Assembly (NCBI GenBank): GCA_032622095.1
Contig: CP136064.1
Location: forward strand, 127,151,605-127,215,604
Direction of reading: 5' to 3'
Length of the DNA: 64,000 nt
DNA from: Siphonodentalium dalli
Taxonomy: Eukaryota > Mollusca > Scaphopoda > Gadilida > Siphonodentaliidae
Of this stretch, positions 53,298 to 63,393 are shown piece after piece. How positions within the stretch are numbered: the stretch's first letter is position 1; every line of letters starts with the position of its first letter. The position numbers and the translations under genes were made by a program. The notes under the pieces are model-generated. The model was not told the DNA's origin, ran no database searches, and was given only the letters and a program-made list of their open reading frames with translations.

Positions 53298-56107
53298 TTA
53301 GAGTGATTGACCCCATTCTTCTGTAGTTGCGTGTGCCCAATTATCAAAGCCATTTTGCAATCTGTCCTTCCGCCTCTTTTCATAAAAGGGTCTTACTAAT
53401 GTGTCTCGCGGCCATTTTGATGCATCGAGAATTGTATTCCTCACTTCCCCGTTGATGAGCTCAATCTTGAAGGATGCGTATGTTTCGTATCTTGTATTGA
53501 GTTTCTCACATTTTACGGTTGCCGTGTTGAAGGTTTCATTGACGAAATTCGCAACTTCACTTTCGCTCGTGTCAGGGGATAGACGGGAGACGAATACACA
53601 TGCTGGTCGTGTAGACTTCACAGTCTTTACCGCGTTGCCGGTGGATTCTCCGATGATTACATTTTTCTTCTTTCTGCGGTTCTGTACCGCGATGAATCCT
53701 TCATTCGGGTCTTGTTCTTCGATTCTATTCTCGTGGTGAGTTCTTAGTGTATCAGCGTATGACAAACGTTTCGCTCTTGTCCTTTCAGTTCTGTCTCTTC
53801 TTATGGGTTCTTCTACGTATTGAGGTTCTTTCCATTCGATCTCGTCTGATGATGGATGAACGTGGGCTTTGTTACCGCAGTGAGCTGGCTAGCCCAAGTC
53901 TTCTCGTACTAAAACCGGCTAAGATATTGGGATGGAGGTGCCGGTATTTAGTCCGAGTTCGTCCCGTGTAGTCTCTTATGACACGACTTACGCCCAGGAT
54001 CTGTGGTGTATTTTACTCGATTAACCTAGCAAATCAATACGTGATGCTATATACATCGGAAAGGATGACATCTTATGGTCACAATGGTGTATAATAATCT
54101 AACTTTAATGTTAAATTACACATAGAATATTCCGGTTGATTGCCACAAACATCGCTTTGTTTCTCTGTTTGTTTACGTTTTAACTGAAAGCCGAATTGTT
54201 CCGAATAACTTCGGCATAATCCGCTGGGTATTCTAGTTTCCGTTTCTATATATAGCGCGGGGTTTTCCGAACAAAATGGCGAAAACCGATCGCCCCAAAG
54301 TCCAGTTTCCTATGTGCTTTGAGAACAATTCCCGCACTAAAAACTTAATGACATAATGGAGGATCAGAACGGTAGTTTTGTTGACAATTTTCGCAAGCAA
54401 CTTGTCAAAATTGGAGCAAATTAGAACTCTTACGTCTGACTTGCCATGCGTGTGATGTGCATTATGACTTGTGTGTTGATAAAAAAATCGGAGAACCGAA
54501 TCACACAGTTTCGAAATATAGTTCTTCCGTTTCAGTGGGACTTTTCAAACTTAAGGTTCAAAATTTAAACAAATTTTGTTTGATTGTTTGTGTGCTTATC
54601 AAGAGCAGTATATTGCCATGTTCGCTTAGTATATATCTTAATTTCGCGGAAGTCCACCAAATGTGGGTGAAATGTAGCACCATATAAGGCATATTATTTA
54701 TTCTAATGCTCGTTGTGTTTACACTGTTTTAAACTTTGGGAGGGTTGTAAGTCCCGTAATTTATTTAATGTATTACATTTATATCTTCAATGTTTAATTA
54801 ATCTATTTATTTTTTATTTATTGACACACATAATTACGATTACTTCATCGTAATTTTCGTTGTTAGTCCAAAATCTACAGAATATTTTCAACGGAAAATG
54901 CCGAACACAGTTCGCGAGGTCAACTGAGTTCGCATACTTTAAAAAAATTGTAAACATTGCGATAAATGTCTCTTTTCGCATTAAATTACCGCTTTCAATT
55001 CACAACTAATGTGGATTTCAGATCAAATAGCATGTCTTCTGTTGAAAATATCCGTTTATTGTCGCAATTGTGATATTTTATTTCATATAATTGTGGTTTT
55101 ATTTGAGCGGGTCAATAACGCTTAAGTCGTGCCATAAGAGACTATACGGGACGAACTCGGACTAAATACCGGCACCTCCATCCCAAAAGCTTAGCCGGTT
55201 TTAGTACGAGAAGACTTGGACTATGAGCTGGCGTTCTCTCGAAATATACCCGCCTCTGAATCGGTTCATTCTTTTGGGCGGATGCCTGCTTGCTTTCGAT
55301 TATGGAAGTATTATCTGCTCCAGGATATTGACTGTTCTGCTGACCGTTGTTCTCTATCGTTCTGATCTTTGGTAGCGTCTGTGCTACTGTTGCTCTCACT
55401 TCTATCGCGACCTCTTCCTTTATTGCCGCAACTATATCTCGTTTCAGGTTATCGAGTAGCTCGGCGTTCATTCTCGTTGTATTCGAAATGTTTCTATTGT
55501 TTTTCAATTCTGTTACCTGCGACTTGATGGAAGATATTTCTCGGAACATATTAGAAATATCTACGTGTTCCACATCAATTGGTGGCAACTTTGATAGATC
55601 GTATGCCACAAATAACGGCAATTCTTCTAATTCTGTTTCGTGGAGAAGGGATACAATGTCACGCATATTTTTCATACTTTTGTCCTCACCTTTTCTTCGA
55701 ATGAGTCTCGTTTTATTGGATTTCGAAAGTTCAAACAAGGTTATTTTGGCGTTCTCGATCTCCTGTTCATCGAAGTTCTCTATGCATAGTTTGACTAAAA
55801 TGTCCGTTGTAAGTTTTGCGAACTTGTTTACAACAAAACATAACAGCTCGTTGATCATGATTGACTTAGATTCCTCTTTGTTGGCAATTTCCTTCGCGCG
55901 ATTTGTTGATTCATCGTTCGTCACAGTATTCTTGATATTTATAACTCTCTCAGAATTTTTGGTTCCATCGCTTGGTTTACGTGTGCTAGTACTGACACTA
56001 CTAGTACCAGTTCCAAATTTCTTCTCTTCACATGCTGTGCACATATACTGATCTCCTTGGGTGAATTTCACTCCAGTTCTACTGTCACAGGTTTCACAGG
56101 CCGGCAT
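53298..56107 (-). pseudogene. LINE ORF1 (zinc motif plus RRM-like domain) split by a Mutator-type element
   Basis: The N-terminal part (56107 to ~55233) opens MPACETCDSRTGVKFTQGDQ with C4/C7/C23/C26 as a possible zinc site, a helical region (NELLCFVVNKFAKLTTDILV) and a coiled-coil-like stretch to about residue 290. The C-terminal part (~53880 to 53298) has ACVFVSRLSPDTSESEVANF, then KCEKLNTRYETYASFKIEL and WPRDTLVRPF, an RRM-like fold of the type found in LINE ORF1 proteins, which coat element RNA. Removing 53890-55223 and one TSD copy rejoins both parts in frame (…TPAH|CGNKAHVH…). I saw no other lesion, so ORF1 was intact when the transposon landed. Confidence 0.88.
53890..55223. mobile_element. 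Mutator-type (MULE-like) non-autonomous transposon, 9-bp TSD
   Basis: TGAGCTGGC is at 53881-53889 and 55224-55232. The TIRs are 101 bp long (53890-53990 and 55123-55223), start TAG(C/T)CCAAGTCTTCTCGTAC and differ at only a handful of positions. Long TIRs with a 9-bp duplication are the hallmark of the Mutator superfamily. The 1.1-kb interior has no transposase; a 76-codon plus-strand ORF there (54457-54687) is not recognised. Confidence 0.92.
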
Positions 56108-56664
56108 AGTTATATGAGTCCGATCATCATTAACGCGACAATAGGTAACGTCGCAGAGAAGTTAAACAGATAACATTGTGTCAGATATAAATTTGACAAA
56201 AATGGAATCAAATGGTTTCCAAGTACTTAAATGCTGTTCGACGGTTATTAGTTCGTGATACAATCCGTTAAACTCTTAACATAATGTGTGACAGTGACAA
56301 TTTGTGTCCAATTCGATGCGGCAGAATGTTGTGTAGAATTGACAACATCAACATTCTGCTAACTCAAATTTGACACAAATTTGTAGTACTGCTACACATC
56401 CTTTTTAAGAGTGTAGTCATTTCCCAAACGGTACACATTTTAGTTGACGAGACATAATTTGTGGTTGTGGAACCATAGTTTCCTTTCATTTACTAGGACA
56501 TGTGTTATACATACACAATCAGAGTCGAAACAGGCTCATAAAATGGACTTCCTATTATGCATGTGCTAAATAATTGCGTCAATATCTTCATATTGTATTG
56601 TATTGTATTTATTTCAGGCAAGATATGCCCATATATAGTCATACATACAACATATAATTACAAA

Positions 56665-58064
56665 TTAAATATAAAGAAGTTGATTCCAATGATTGAATAG
56701 ATTTGACCGATAGATCAGATCTGAGTTACAAATAGCATTCAAAATACTGTTTAAAGATTTATAAATTCTCACACCGTGGCGAAATCCATACACACCCTTT
56801 CGAATCAGCACTGTCAGAGAACACATTCTGTCACCTACAAACATCCCACTCGCACTACATGATCTCTCATAACCCATAAATTTTCTATATGCATTATTAT
56901 AACAAACTGTAAGTTTTCTACAACAACGTTTGGTATAGTTAATCCAAAGATGAGCACAATATAATGGATATACGAACATTTTAAATAAATACATTTTCAC
57001 ATTAGGCGAACATTTGTAAAACTTTCTAATAAGCATATTTGAGCATGAGCATATAGACCGATATTGGCGCATAATATCATTATCATCGGAAAATTCGTTG
57101 TTGAGTATATGTCCGAGATACTTATAGGAGGACACGAACTTGAGTTCATTGCCCATTAAAGGGGTACCGTACGCCAAATGTTGTTGTTGGTTTCTATAGT
57201 CTCCGAGTCAGAGAATAAGGTAACAATTTTATCATTATTTGAAAGTCTGTTGAGTACGAAGTAGTGTTACGGATGACAAATTTACCGGAATGCAAAAATA
57301 CAAATTGTCGTTGTCGAGTAATTTTTGTACAGTTTTCAACCAAATGAATCAAATAAAAGTTATATTATAGGCATACTAGTCCAATATAATCATTTAAGTT
57401 ATTGTATCGTCGCTAGTCAGTGAGTGACTTGAGTGTTCTCCCCGTATCATTATAATATTTTAAGCAATCGTGTGTGCGATCGGTTTAACATCCAGTATCC
57501 CTCAATTACTTTATTTTGATTACGGAAATTCGTAATTTAATTGACGCCATTTTATGGCTCCAGTCATAAATTCAATTTATATCAAATTATTAACTTTTAA
57601 ATTATTAAATTTGAAGATAGCATATTAACCTGAGCGTTTACAGAATACATCTTCGACTCAAATTACTTATGTTTCTATATATTATCGATATTAGATCGTT
57701 ATTGTCACCGGAGATTTAATGCAAATGGCGTACAGTACCCCTTTAAGTATAGTTTTGGAAATGACCGTATATGAAGAGATTTAGGGATAAAAGTCATCCC
57801 CACAGTTTTTATAATATTATAAGTTAAATAAATCTTCTTAGCCTCGTGTTCACATATTCTCAACAAACGACGTAGTCCCTCCAAAGATGGTGCAATAATA
57901 CACATATCATCAGCATAACATAAATGATTGATTTTTGCACTGCCAACAATGCACCCAACGTCACATGTATTCAGTCTTTCGCTAATCTCGTTGATATACA
58001 CATTAAATAAATAAGGGCTTAGTATAACACCCTGTCTAACACCAGTCGTGGGCCGGAAATTCAC
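56665..58064 (-). pseudogene. LINE RT fragment and C-terminal domain
   Basis: The upstream part (58064-57747) has GVRQGVILSPYLFNVYINEI, NHLCYADDMCIIAPS with an intact YADD, then RRLLRICEHEAKK and SFPKLYL. After the MITE the reading resumes (from 57155) with GNELKFVSSYKYLGHILN, then RKFYKCSPNVKMYLFKMFVY and ends at 56665. The parts join at TTAA in a place where RT thumb sequences normally run on (P.LYL..N.L..V..YKYLG). The N-terminal RT half and endonuclease are missing. Confidence 0.88.
57160..57742. mobile_element. 583-bp MITE flanked by TTAA, copy B
   Basis: Ends AGGGGTACCGTACGCCAAAT and (inverted) GTACAGTACCCCT, TTAA at 57156-57159 and 57743-57746. Same family as 36536-37127, with which it aligns over its whole length by eye. 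It splits the LINE RT. Confidence 0.93.
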
Positions 58065-58070
58065 GAAAAA

Positions 58071-60744
58071 ATATAATCCAGAAATGCCTTACATTCGAGT
58101 TCTGTATATCGAAAAACACCATGCCGCAAGGAAAAGAGGAATAATTGCGATCTAAATCATCTACGAACTGTGGCGTTTTTTTATCGAATGCGGACCACGT
58201 GTTGAACAGCTTTTCGTGAGCGCACCGGCGCTTTTAGTTGCCGTTTTTAAAAGCCTCCCAATGCTATTTACGGGACGAAATTCACACAACAAACTCATGA
58301 TACGTGTTGGCTGGGGTACGTACTTTTGCTGTTTATCAGCAATTTTCCGCCCAAAATATGTTCTGTAGTTACTTGTACACGCTCATGAATTTTCCATTGT
58401 AAATGCACTGAGAATTGACACCGTTCAGTCATCGAGCAAAACCGGGGTCAAATTGCTTCAAGACTGTAACAAAATGTGTAGTTTATCGAAGAAACATTAC
58501 CTTGGAGTGTGTTGATACCTGGATATCTTGAAATAAAACTGCGCTTGTTGATGTTATCGTCAATTTTCGTTCCAAAATAACTTTTGATGACCGGAAGCGC
58601 ATTGGAGCTTCGCACATGCGCACTGGGGCTATTGTCGAATGCGGACCGGTTGCCACGGCGCTGTTGTGCACCAGTGTCACAGAAGAACGAAGAACCGGGC
58701 ACTTTGAAAACTCGCGGCTAGTACCGGTACTTCTGACTTCCATATTTGCCCGTCGGCGCGGGACTTGGGGCAAATCATTGATATGTTGCCATTGGGATTC
58801 TATGGTATCTTGCACAATGCTGAATCACTCATTCGATGCACTCTGACTTCCATGGACAGAAATAACATTTGAAATGCATTTTCGCAGAAAAGATATCGCA
58901 TATCAAATATAATCCGCGAAGAATCCATATATAGCAATTTATGAAAAATACCAATAAATAATCCGCAGATATTTAAAATGTTAGAGAATCAACAGGGGGC
59001 ATTAAAGAAACTGGAGCATTTTTAACTTCTTAGAACGCCAATAACTCGACAAAATATGTGTTTCTGTTATTTATTTTAACAATATTAAATTCGTTTTATC
59101 ACAACTGAGACCATAATTTACCATTGTATTTAAACTATCAATTATTAGTTTTCTTCCCCAGTGGGATTGTACTATAAAAACTGTCAGTCATTAACATTTC
59201 GGTCTAAATTACCGGTTTTAGTGGTGGATTTAAACATTGCAATAATAGTTGATGACAAAATGGTAAACCACTGCATCTAAATTTTAGTTTTGATTTGTTT
59301 TAATCTACAAGATTATCGTCGGATAAGCATTAATTGTCAGAAATTATTCAACGAGGGATAAATGTCATGCGCTTACTCGTAAAGTATCCGTAGAACTCCT
59401 CGCAAAGAATCAGCCCGTGCATGAGCCGGGCCCCCCATGTGATCTAGTTATAATTCGATTAATTTTCCCATTCTCCTGAATCTGTGGTCTCAAAGAACGA
59501 AAATTATATTGTGTGAGTCACAACAATGACGAAGACCATAAGAAACCGTTAAATAATTCATGAACCATCACAATTAAGCTGACAATAGATGTAACAGTTC
59601 ATACACAGTGCATACGACCTTATGCTAGCCAATCGTCAGAGTCGTAATTTCGCTAAAATCCGGATTGAGAATCCGAAGCCGATTACGGGGGCGGGGCTAA
59701 TTCCCGATTCTAGGTCAGATTTCGAAATCCACGTGGTCCCCGAAACTCTCTCCCAGCGTCAAACATGGCTCATGTATTTGACACAAGTATCATTTGTATC
59801 TTATATTTATAAAGTGCATGTTTGTTGTGAAATCATGCTTTTCTTCTATGTATATATACACGGCACATAATTTGCTGCCAATCCGACTTAACCGCATCTT
59901 TTTTTCAAGTTAAAGTGTGTTTATTGATGATGGCAAGAAGCATATCTAAACATGACAGCTCTTGGCCTCCTGAATCAAATTCCGAAGATGTTGCGAAGAA
60001 CACACGAAACTTGTCAGTTGAACAGGGACGTGACGACAGGGGTTGATTGTGTGTCTCGACCACCACCCCGATTTTTGGTACAATTTGCTAAGCTGTGCAG
60101 TCATTCATACGTGAGGAAAATCAGGATTATTTTGACTAACTGTTTCAAATAATGATACGTACAAGCCAACAAACGCAACAAACAAACCCGATTTTAAATA
60201 AATACATATACAAACTTATGACTAACTCGGGAGGGGGTGTCCAGTGATCTGTATATATGTTCAACTTGTTTTGGTAGTCATGTTGCTTTGCCATTACTAA
60301 TTATTTATTTTTTCAGTGTAATAACATATGGGAGAGGGGGTACCCTTAAGTGAGTCAGTACTTGTCCCCCAATTCCTTTGTATGTATAAACAAATGTATG
60401 TGTTATATATCATGTGTTATCTAAATTTGACATATATTTGAAATAAATATATCTAAACTAAACTTTGGTACATTCCAGCAGTCGGAAATTTCATGCATGA
60501 CACAACATTAGTTGGACATTAATTTGACACCATATATAGGTTGGCATTGTTCTCATTGTTTGATTGTTTTCAACGAGTAAAAGTTGGTAATTTTCCAATC
60601 TTAGTGTTTGTCAGATTGGATATTTCCAAGGGGAGCAAATTGAATTCTGCGAACCTGTGAGATTGATGTTTGGTTCAATGGGTGGGGGGGGGGGGGGGGG
60701 TGCAGTTGACCGGAAATTTGAGGAAACTTCTATCCACGTCCCTA
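58071..60744. other. Long interval without an assignable gene
   Basis: Overlapping readings at 58448-58846 on both strands have no recognised domain. A short ATG reading at 59928-60047 (MMARSISKHDSSWPPESNSE plus 19 residues) looks mildly protein-like. A partial copy of the 21.2/60.7-kb repeat lies near 59640-59720. A run of about 20 G is near 60681-60700, followed by TGCAGTTGACC, similar to the G-run of the 14.8-kb arm. Confidence 0.4.
58621..58676 (-). repeat. 56-bp element, copy 2
   Basis: Near-identical reverse complement of 51156-51211; the right TIR has decayed to CACCAGTG. Confidence 0.82.
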
Positions 60745-61480
60745 GAACATGTGTCTGTTGTCTATACAGAGACTATTGTGCAAAACGACTGCATTTAACG
60801 AAACAAAACATGTTAGACATGAAATTGCTATAACTTTAAGACTAGATGATAGTACATACGTGTATCTGATAATCCATCGATACCATATAATCCTACTATT
60901 TCTTGAATAAGAAGAAACATTATAATAACGAACACAGCAGAAGACATATCCATGCAGGTGCATATGAACTCGGTCAATGGTGACGTATCCGCCGAATTCG
61001 AAATCGACATGCGTTCGGGCGGTATTTTAAGGATGGAATTATGAAATGGACATATGAAAGTGACAATCAACAATGATTTGCAATTGCTTCGCCATCAACC
61101 GAAGTGCTCCCCCAGCGTTACTATCAATAGCGTTATTATTTGGCTAATTTCAGTAATATTCTCCCAGTTTACATTCAATAAAACAAATTTGTCTCCGCAT
61201 TTAAAATTCTTTGATATAGATCGTTTATATTCTGCAATAATTTGTACACAAGAGACGGATTCTTATGTTTTATTGTGTTTTTAAACTCTGAGGTGGCGAA
61301 ATCTCGGTTTGTTTACATTACGAACATTTGAGTCCGTAATCGGAATCCGAATCCCAATCGGATTACCACGAAATTGAGATTACGGTCTGTTCGTTTACTG
61401 ATTCTGCCAATTTCTGGTCTGTTCTTTTGCCGAACCAAGTCGTACGGGGACCAATCTGTAATCTGAATCCAGAATCTGAA
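60745..61480 (+). repeat. Dispersed ~0.75-kb repeat, copy B
   Basis: Inverse-orientation partner of 21160-21930. It lacks the 12-bp minisatellite of copy A. A minus-strand 81-codon ORF (60828-61073, with MDMSSAVFVIIMFLLIQEIV) is open in this copy but not in copy A, so it is not taken as a gene. Confidence 0.82.
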
Positions 61481-62057
61481 TCGGATTTTAGCGAAATAAC
61501 GCCTCTGTGATTAATAACAATCTGAGGTAAGTACGTTGTCGAGTGGCTGTCATGCATGCAGCCTTGAACACGGTTCTCAATCAAATAAGAACCATTGCAT
61601 GTTTTAATTTAAGATACCGACTGGGGTCGTCAGGAAACGTAATATTTCCCCACAAGTGCATACACATGCAATATGGCACGACGAAAGCACCGAGCTAAAC
61701 GCTCTTTATTATATAATTTCCAAAAGTCATGGAATGATAATACAGACGCTCTTTATTTATAATACTGTAATGTGAATAGTACTTCATATCATGGTCCAAA
61801 TAAACTTATTATATGGGACTTAATTTATTGTAGGAGCCATATATGAATTATGTTAATGCCATCTGCTCTGCTTCTGTTGACATATATGTTAAACGCATGT
61901 TATAATTAATAAACTGCGTATGAACTTCGAAACTACGTACATGGCTAAGTTGAAAGACAATTTTGCATAGACGTTTTGATAAAAACAAAGCGACGAATTT
62001 TTAGAAAATATCGTTTATAATTAACAACATGTGAATAGATGGTTCATATATTGATTG
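61481..62057. other. Interval without a gene
   Basis: AT-rich; AACGCTCTTTATTA near 61699 and GACGCTCTTTATTT near 61743 form a small direct repeat. Nothing else seen. Confidence 0.5.
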
Positions 62058-62135
62058 ATATATATATATATATATATATATTGAAGACCTCTGTCTGTCT
62101 GTCTGTCTGTCTGTTTGTTTGTCTGTCTGTCTGTC
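62058..62135. repeat. (TA)n then (CTGT)n microsatellites
   Basis: About 12 TA units end at 62082, then CTGTCTGT runs at 62088-62135. The TA run continues on the far side of the two Helitron-like units (63345-63358), so it is probably the original target. Confidence 0.93.
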
Positions 62136-62707
62136 ATTAATACAAATCTACGATTCTCGACCGATCGGGACGAAACTTGGTACGTGTGTGTAGTTTGACC
62201 AGGCGGTCGTCGCTGTCGTATTGGCGAGCCCGTGCGACGCCCGTGCAGCGCATGCGCAGACGAGATCCCGGAAACGGGTGGAGCTATCGACTTGAAATTT
62301 GCTATGTTAATGTATCTTGCCCCGGATACGAATTTTATCGAGTCGCCGAGCCCGTGCGACGCCAGCTTCGCGCATGCGCAGACGAGATCTCGGAAACGGG
62401 TTGAGCTATCGACTTGAAATTTGCTATGTGAATGTATCTTGCCCCGGATACGAATTTTATCGGGTCGCCGAGCCCGCGCGACGCCAGCTTCGCGCATGCG
62501 CAGACCAGATCTCGGAAACGGGTGGAGCTATCGACTTGAAATTTGCTATGTGAATGTATCTTGCCCCGGATACCAATTTTATCGGGTCGCCGAGCCCATG
62601 CGACGCCAGCTTCGCGCATGCGCAGACCAGATCTCGGAAACGGGTGGAGCTATCGACTTGAAATTTGGTTTTTGAATAGCCCGGACAACGTCGGGCTCAT
62701 CGGCTAG
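62087..62707 (+). mobile_element. Helitron-like unit 1 with 122-bp tandem core
   Basis: It starts ACCTCTGTCTG, has a short unique part with CTCGACCGATCGGGACGAAA, then four units of exactly 122 bp starting at 62226, 62348, 62470 and 62592 (the last truncated). The end shows a stem AGCCCG-GAC / GTC-GGGCT (62678-62697), CATCGG, and CTAG (62704-62707). A 3' hairpin followed by CTAG and a tandem core matches the Helitron-like 'Pearl' type described in bivalves. There is no Rep/Hel ORF. Confidence 0.8.
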
Positions 62708-63344
62708 ACCTCTGTCTGTCTGTTTGTTTGTCTGTCTGTCATTAATACAAATCTACGATTCTCGACCGATCGGGACGAAACTTGGTACGTGTGTGTAGTT
62801 TGACCAGGCGGTCGTCGTTGTCGTATTGGCGAGCCCGTGCGACGCCCGTGCAGCGCATGCGCAGACGAGATCTCGGAAACGGGTGGAGCTATCGACTTGA
62901 AATTTGCTATGTGAATGTATCTTGCCCCGGATACGAATTTTATCGGGTCGCCGAGCCCGTACGACGCCAGCTTCGCGCATGCGCAGACGAGATCTCGGAA
63001 ACGGATGGAGCTATCGACTTGAAATTTGGTATGTGAATGCATCTTGCCCCGGATACGAATTTTATCGGGTCGCCGAGCCCGTGCGACGCCAGCTTCGCGC
63101 ATTCGCAGACGAGATATCGGAAACGGGTGAGGCTATCGACTTGAAATTTGGTATGTGAATGTATCTTGCCCCGGATACGAATTTTATCGGGTCGCCGAGC
63201 CCTTGCGACGCCAGCTTCGCGCATGCGCAGACCAGATCTCGGAAACGGGTAGAGCTATCGACTTGAAATCGTCGGGCTGGGTAGAGCTATCGACTTGAAA
63301 TTTGGTTTTTGAATAGCCCGGACAACGTCGGGCTCATCGGCTAG
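62708..63344 (+). mobile_element. Helitron-like unit 2, directly abutting unit 1
   Basis: Same architecture, four 122-bp units at 62831, 62953, 63075 and 63197, same hairpin and CTAG at 63341-63344, followed by TATATA. It contains a small extra duplication (GGGTAGAGCTATCGACTTGA) near 63280. It begins exactly at the CTAG of unit 1, a head-to-tail tandem. Confidence 0.8.
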
Positions 63345-63364
63345 TATATATATATATATTCTTT

Positions 63365-63393
63365 CGCGGACCCCGGTTTGCCCGCGGTCCGTG
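63365..63393. repeat. GC-rich hairpin CGGACC / GGTCCG
   Basis: CGGACC at 63367-63372 pairs with GGTCCG at 63386-63391 around a C/G-rich loop, in otherwise AT-rich DNA. It may be the head or end of another hairpin-bearing element. Confidence 0.6.

Larger units (their letters stand above)
53030..56600 (-). mobile_element. LINE with ORF1 and start of ORF2, 3'-truncated
   Basis: On the minus strand a leader (56600-56108), a full-length-looking ORF1 interrupted by a Mutator-type element, and the first ~90 codons of ORF2 are present, and then the match ends near 53030. Loss of the 3' part is not what LINE insertion produces, so a deletion or rearrangement took the rest. The RT fragment at 56594-58070 could be the missing half displaced, or another copy. 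Confidence 0.75.
56594..58070 (-). mobile_element. 5'-truncated LINE with (TTGTA)n-type tail, split by a MITE
   Basis: On the minus strand the 3' end reads GCCTGAAATAAATACAATAC followed by short ACAAT repeats (plus-strand ATTGT repeats near 56592-56610). The 5' end near 58070 is inside the RT. It is interrupted at 57160-57742 by a TTAA-flanked MITE. Confidence 0.85.

Noticed and set aside
55347-56051. 234-codon plus-strand ORF
   Set aside because: Antisense shadow of the LINE ORF1, which has the clear zinc and helical motifs on the minus strand.
62021-63224. Many ORFs of 60-158 codons on both strands
   Set aside because: All are translations of the 122-bp repeat and repeat themselves in frame-shifted form.
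62226-63280. Regular 122-bp repeats as a CRISPR-like array
   Set aside because: Units are directly contiguous without variable spacers, and the context is an animal Helitron-like element.
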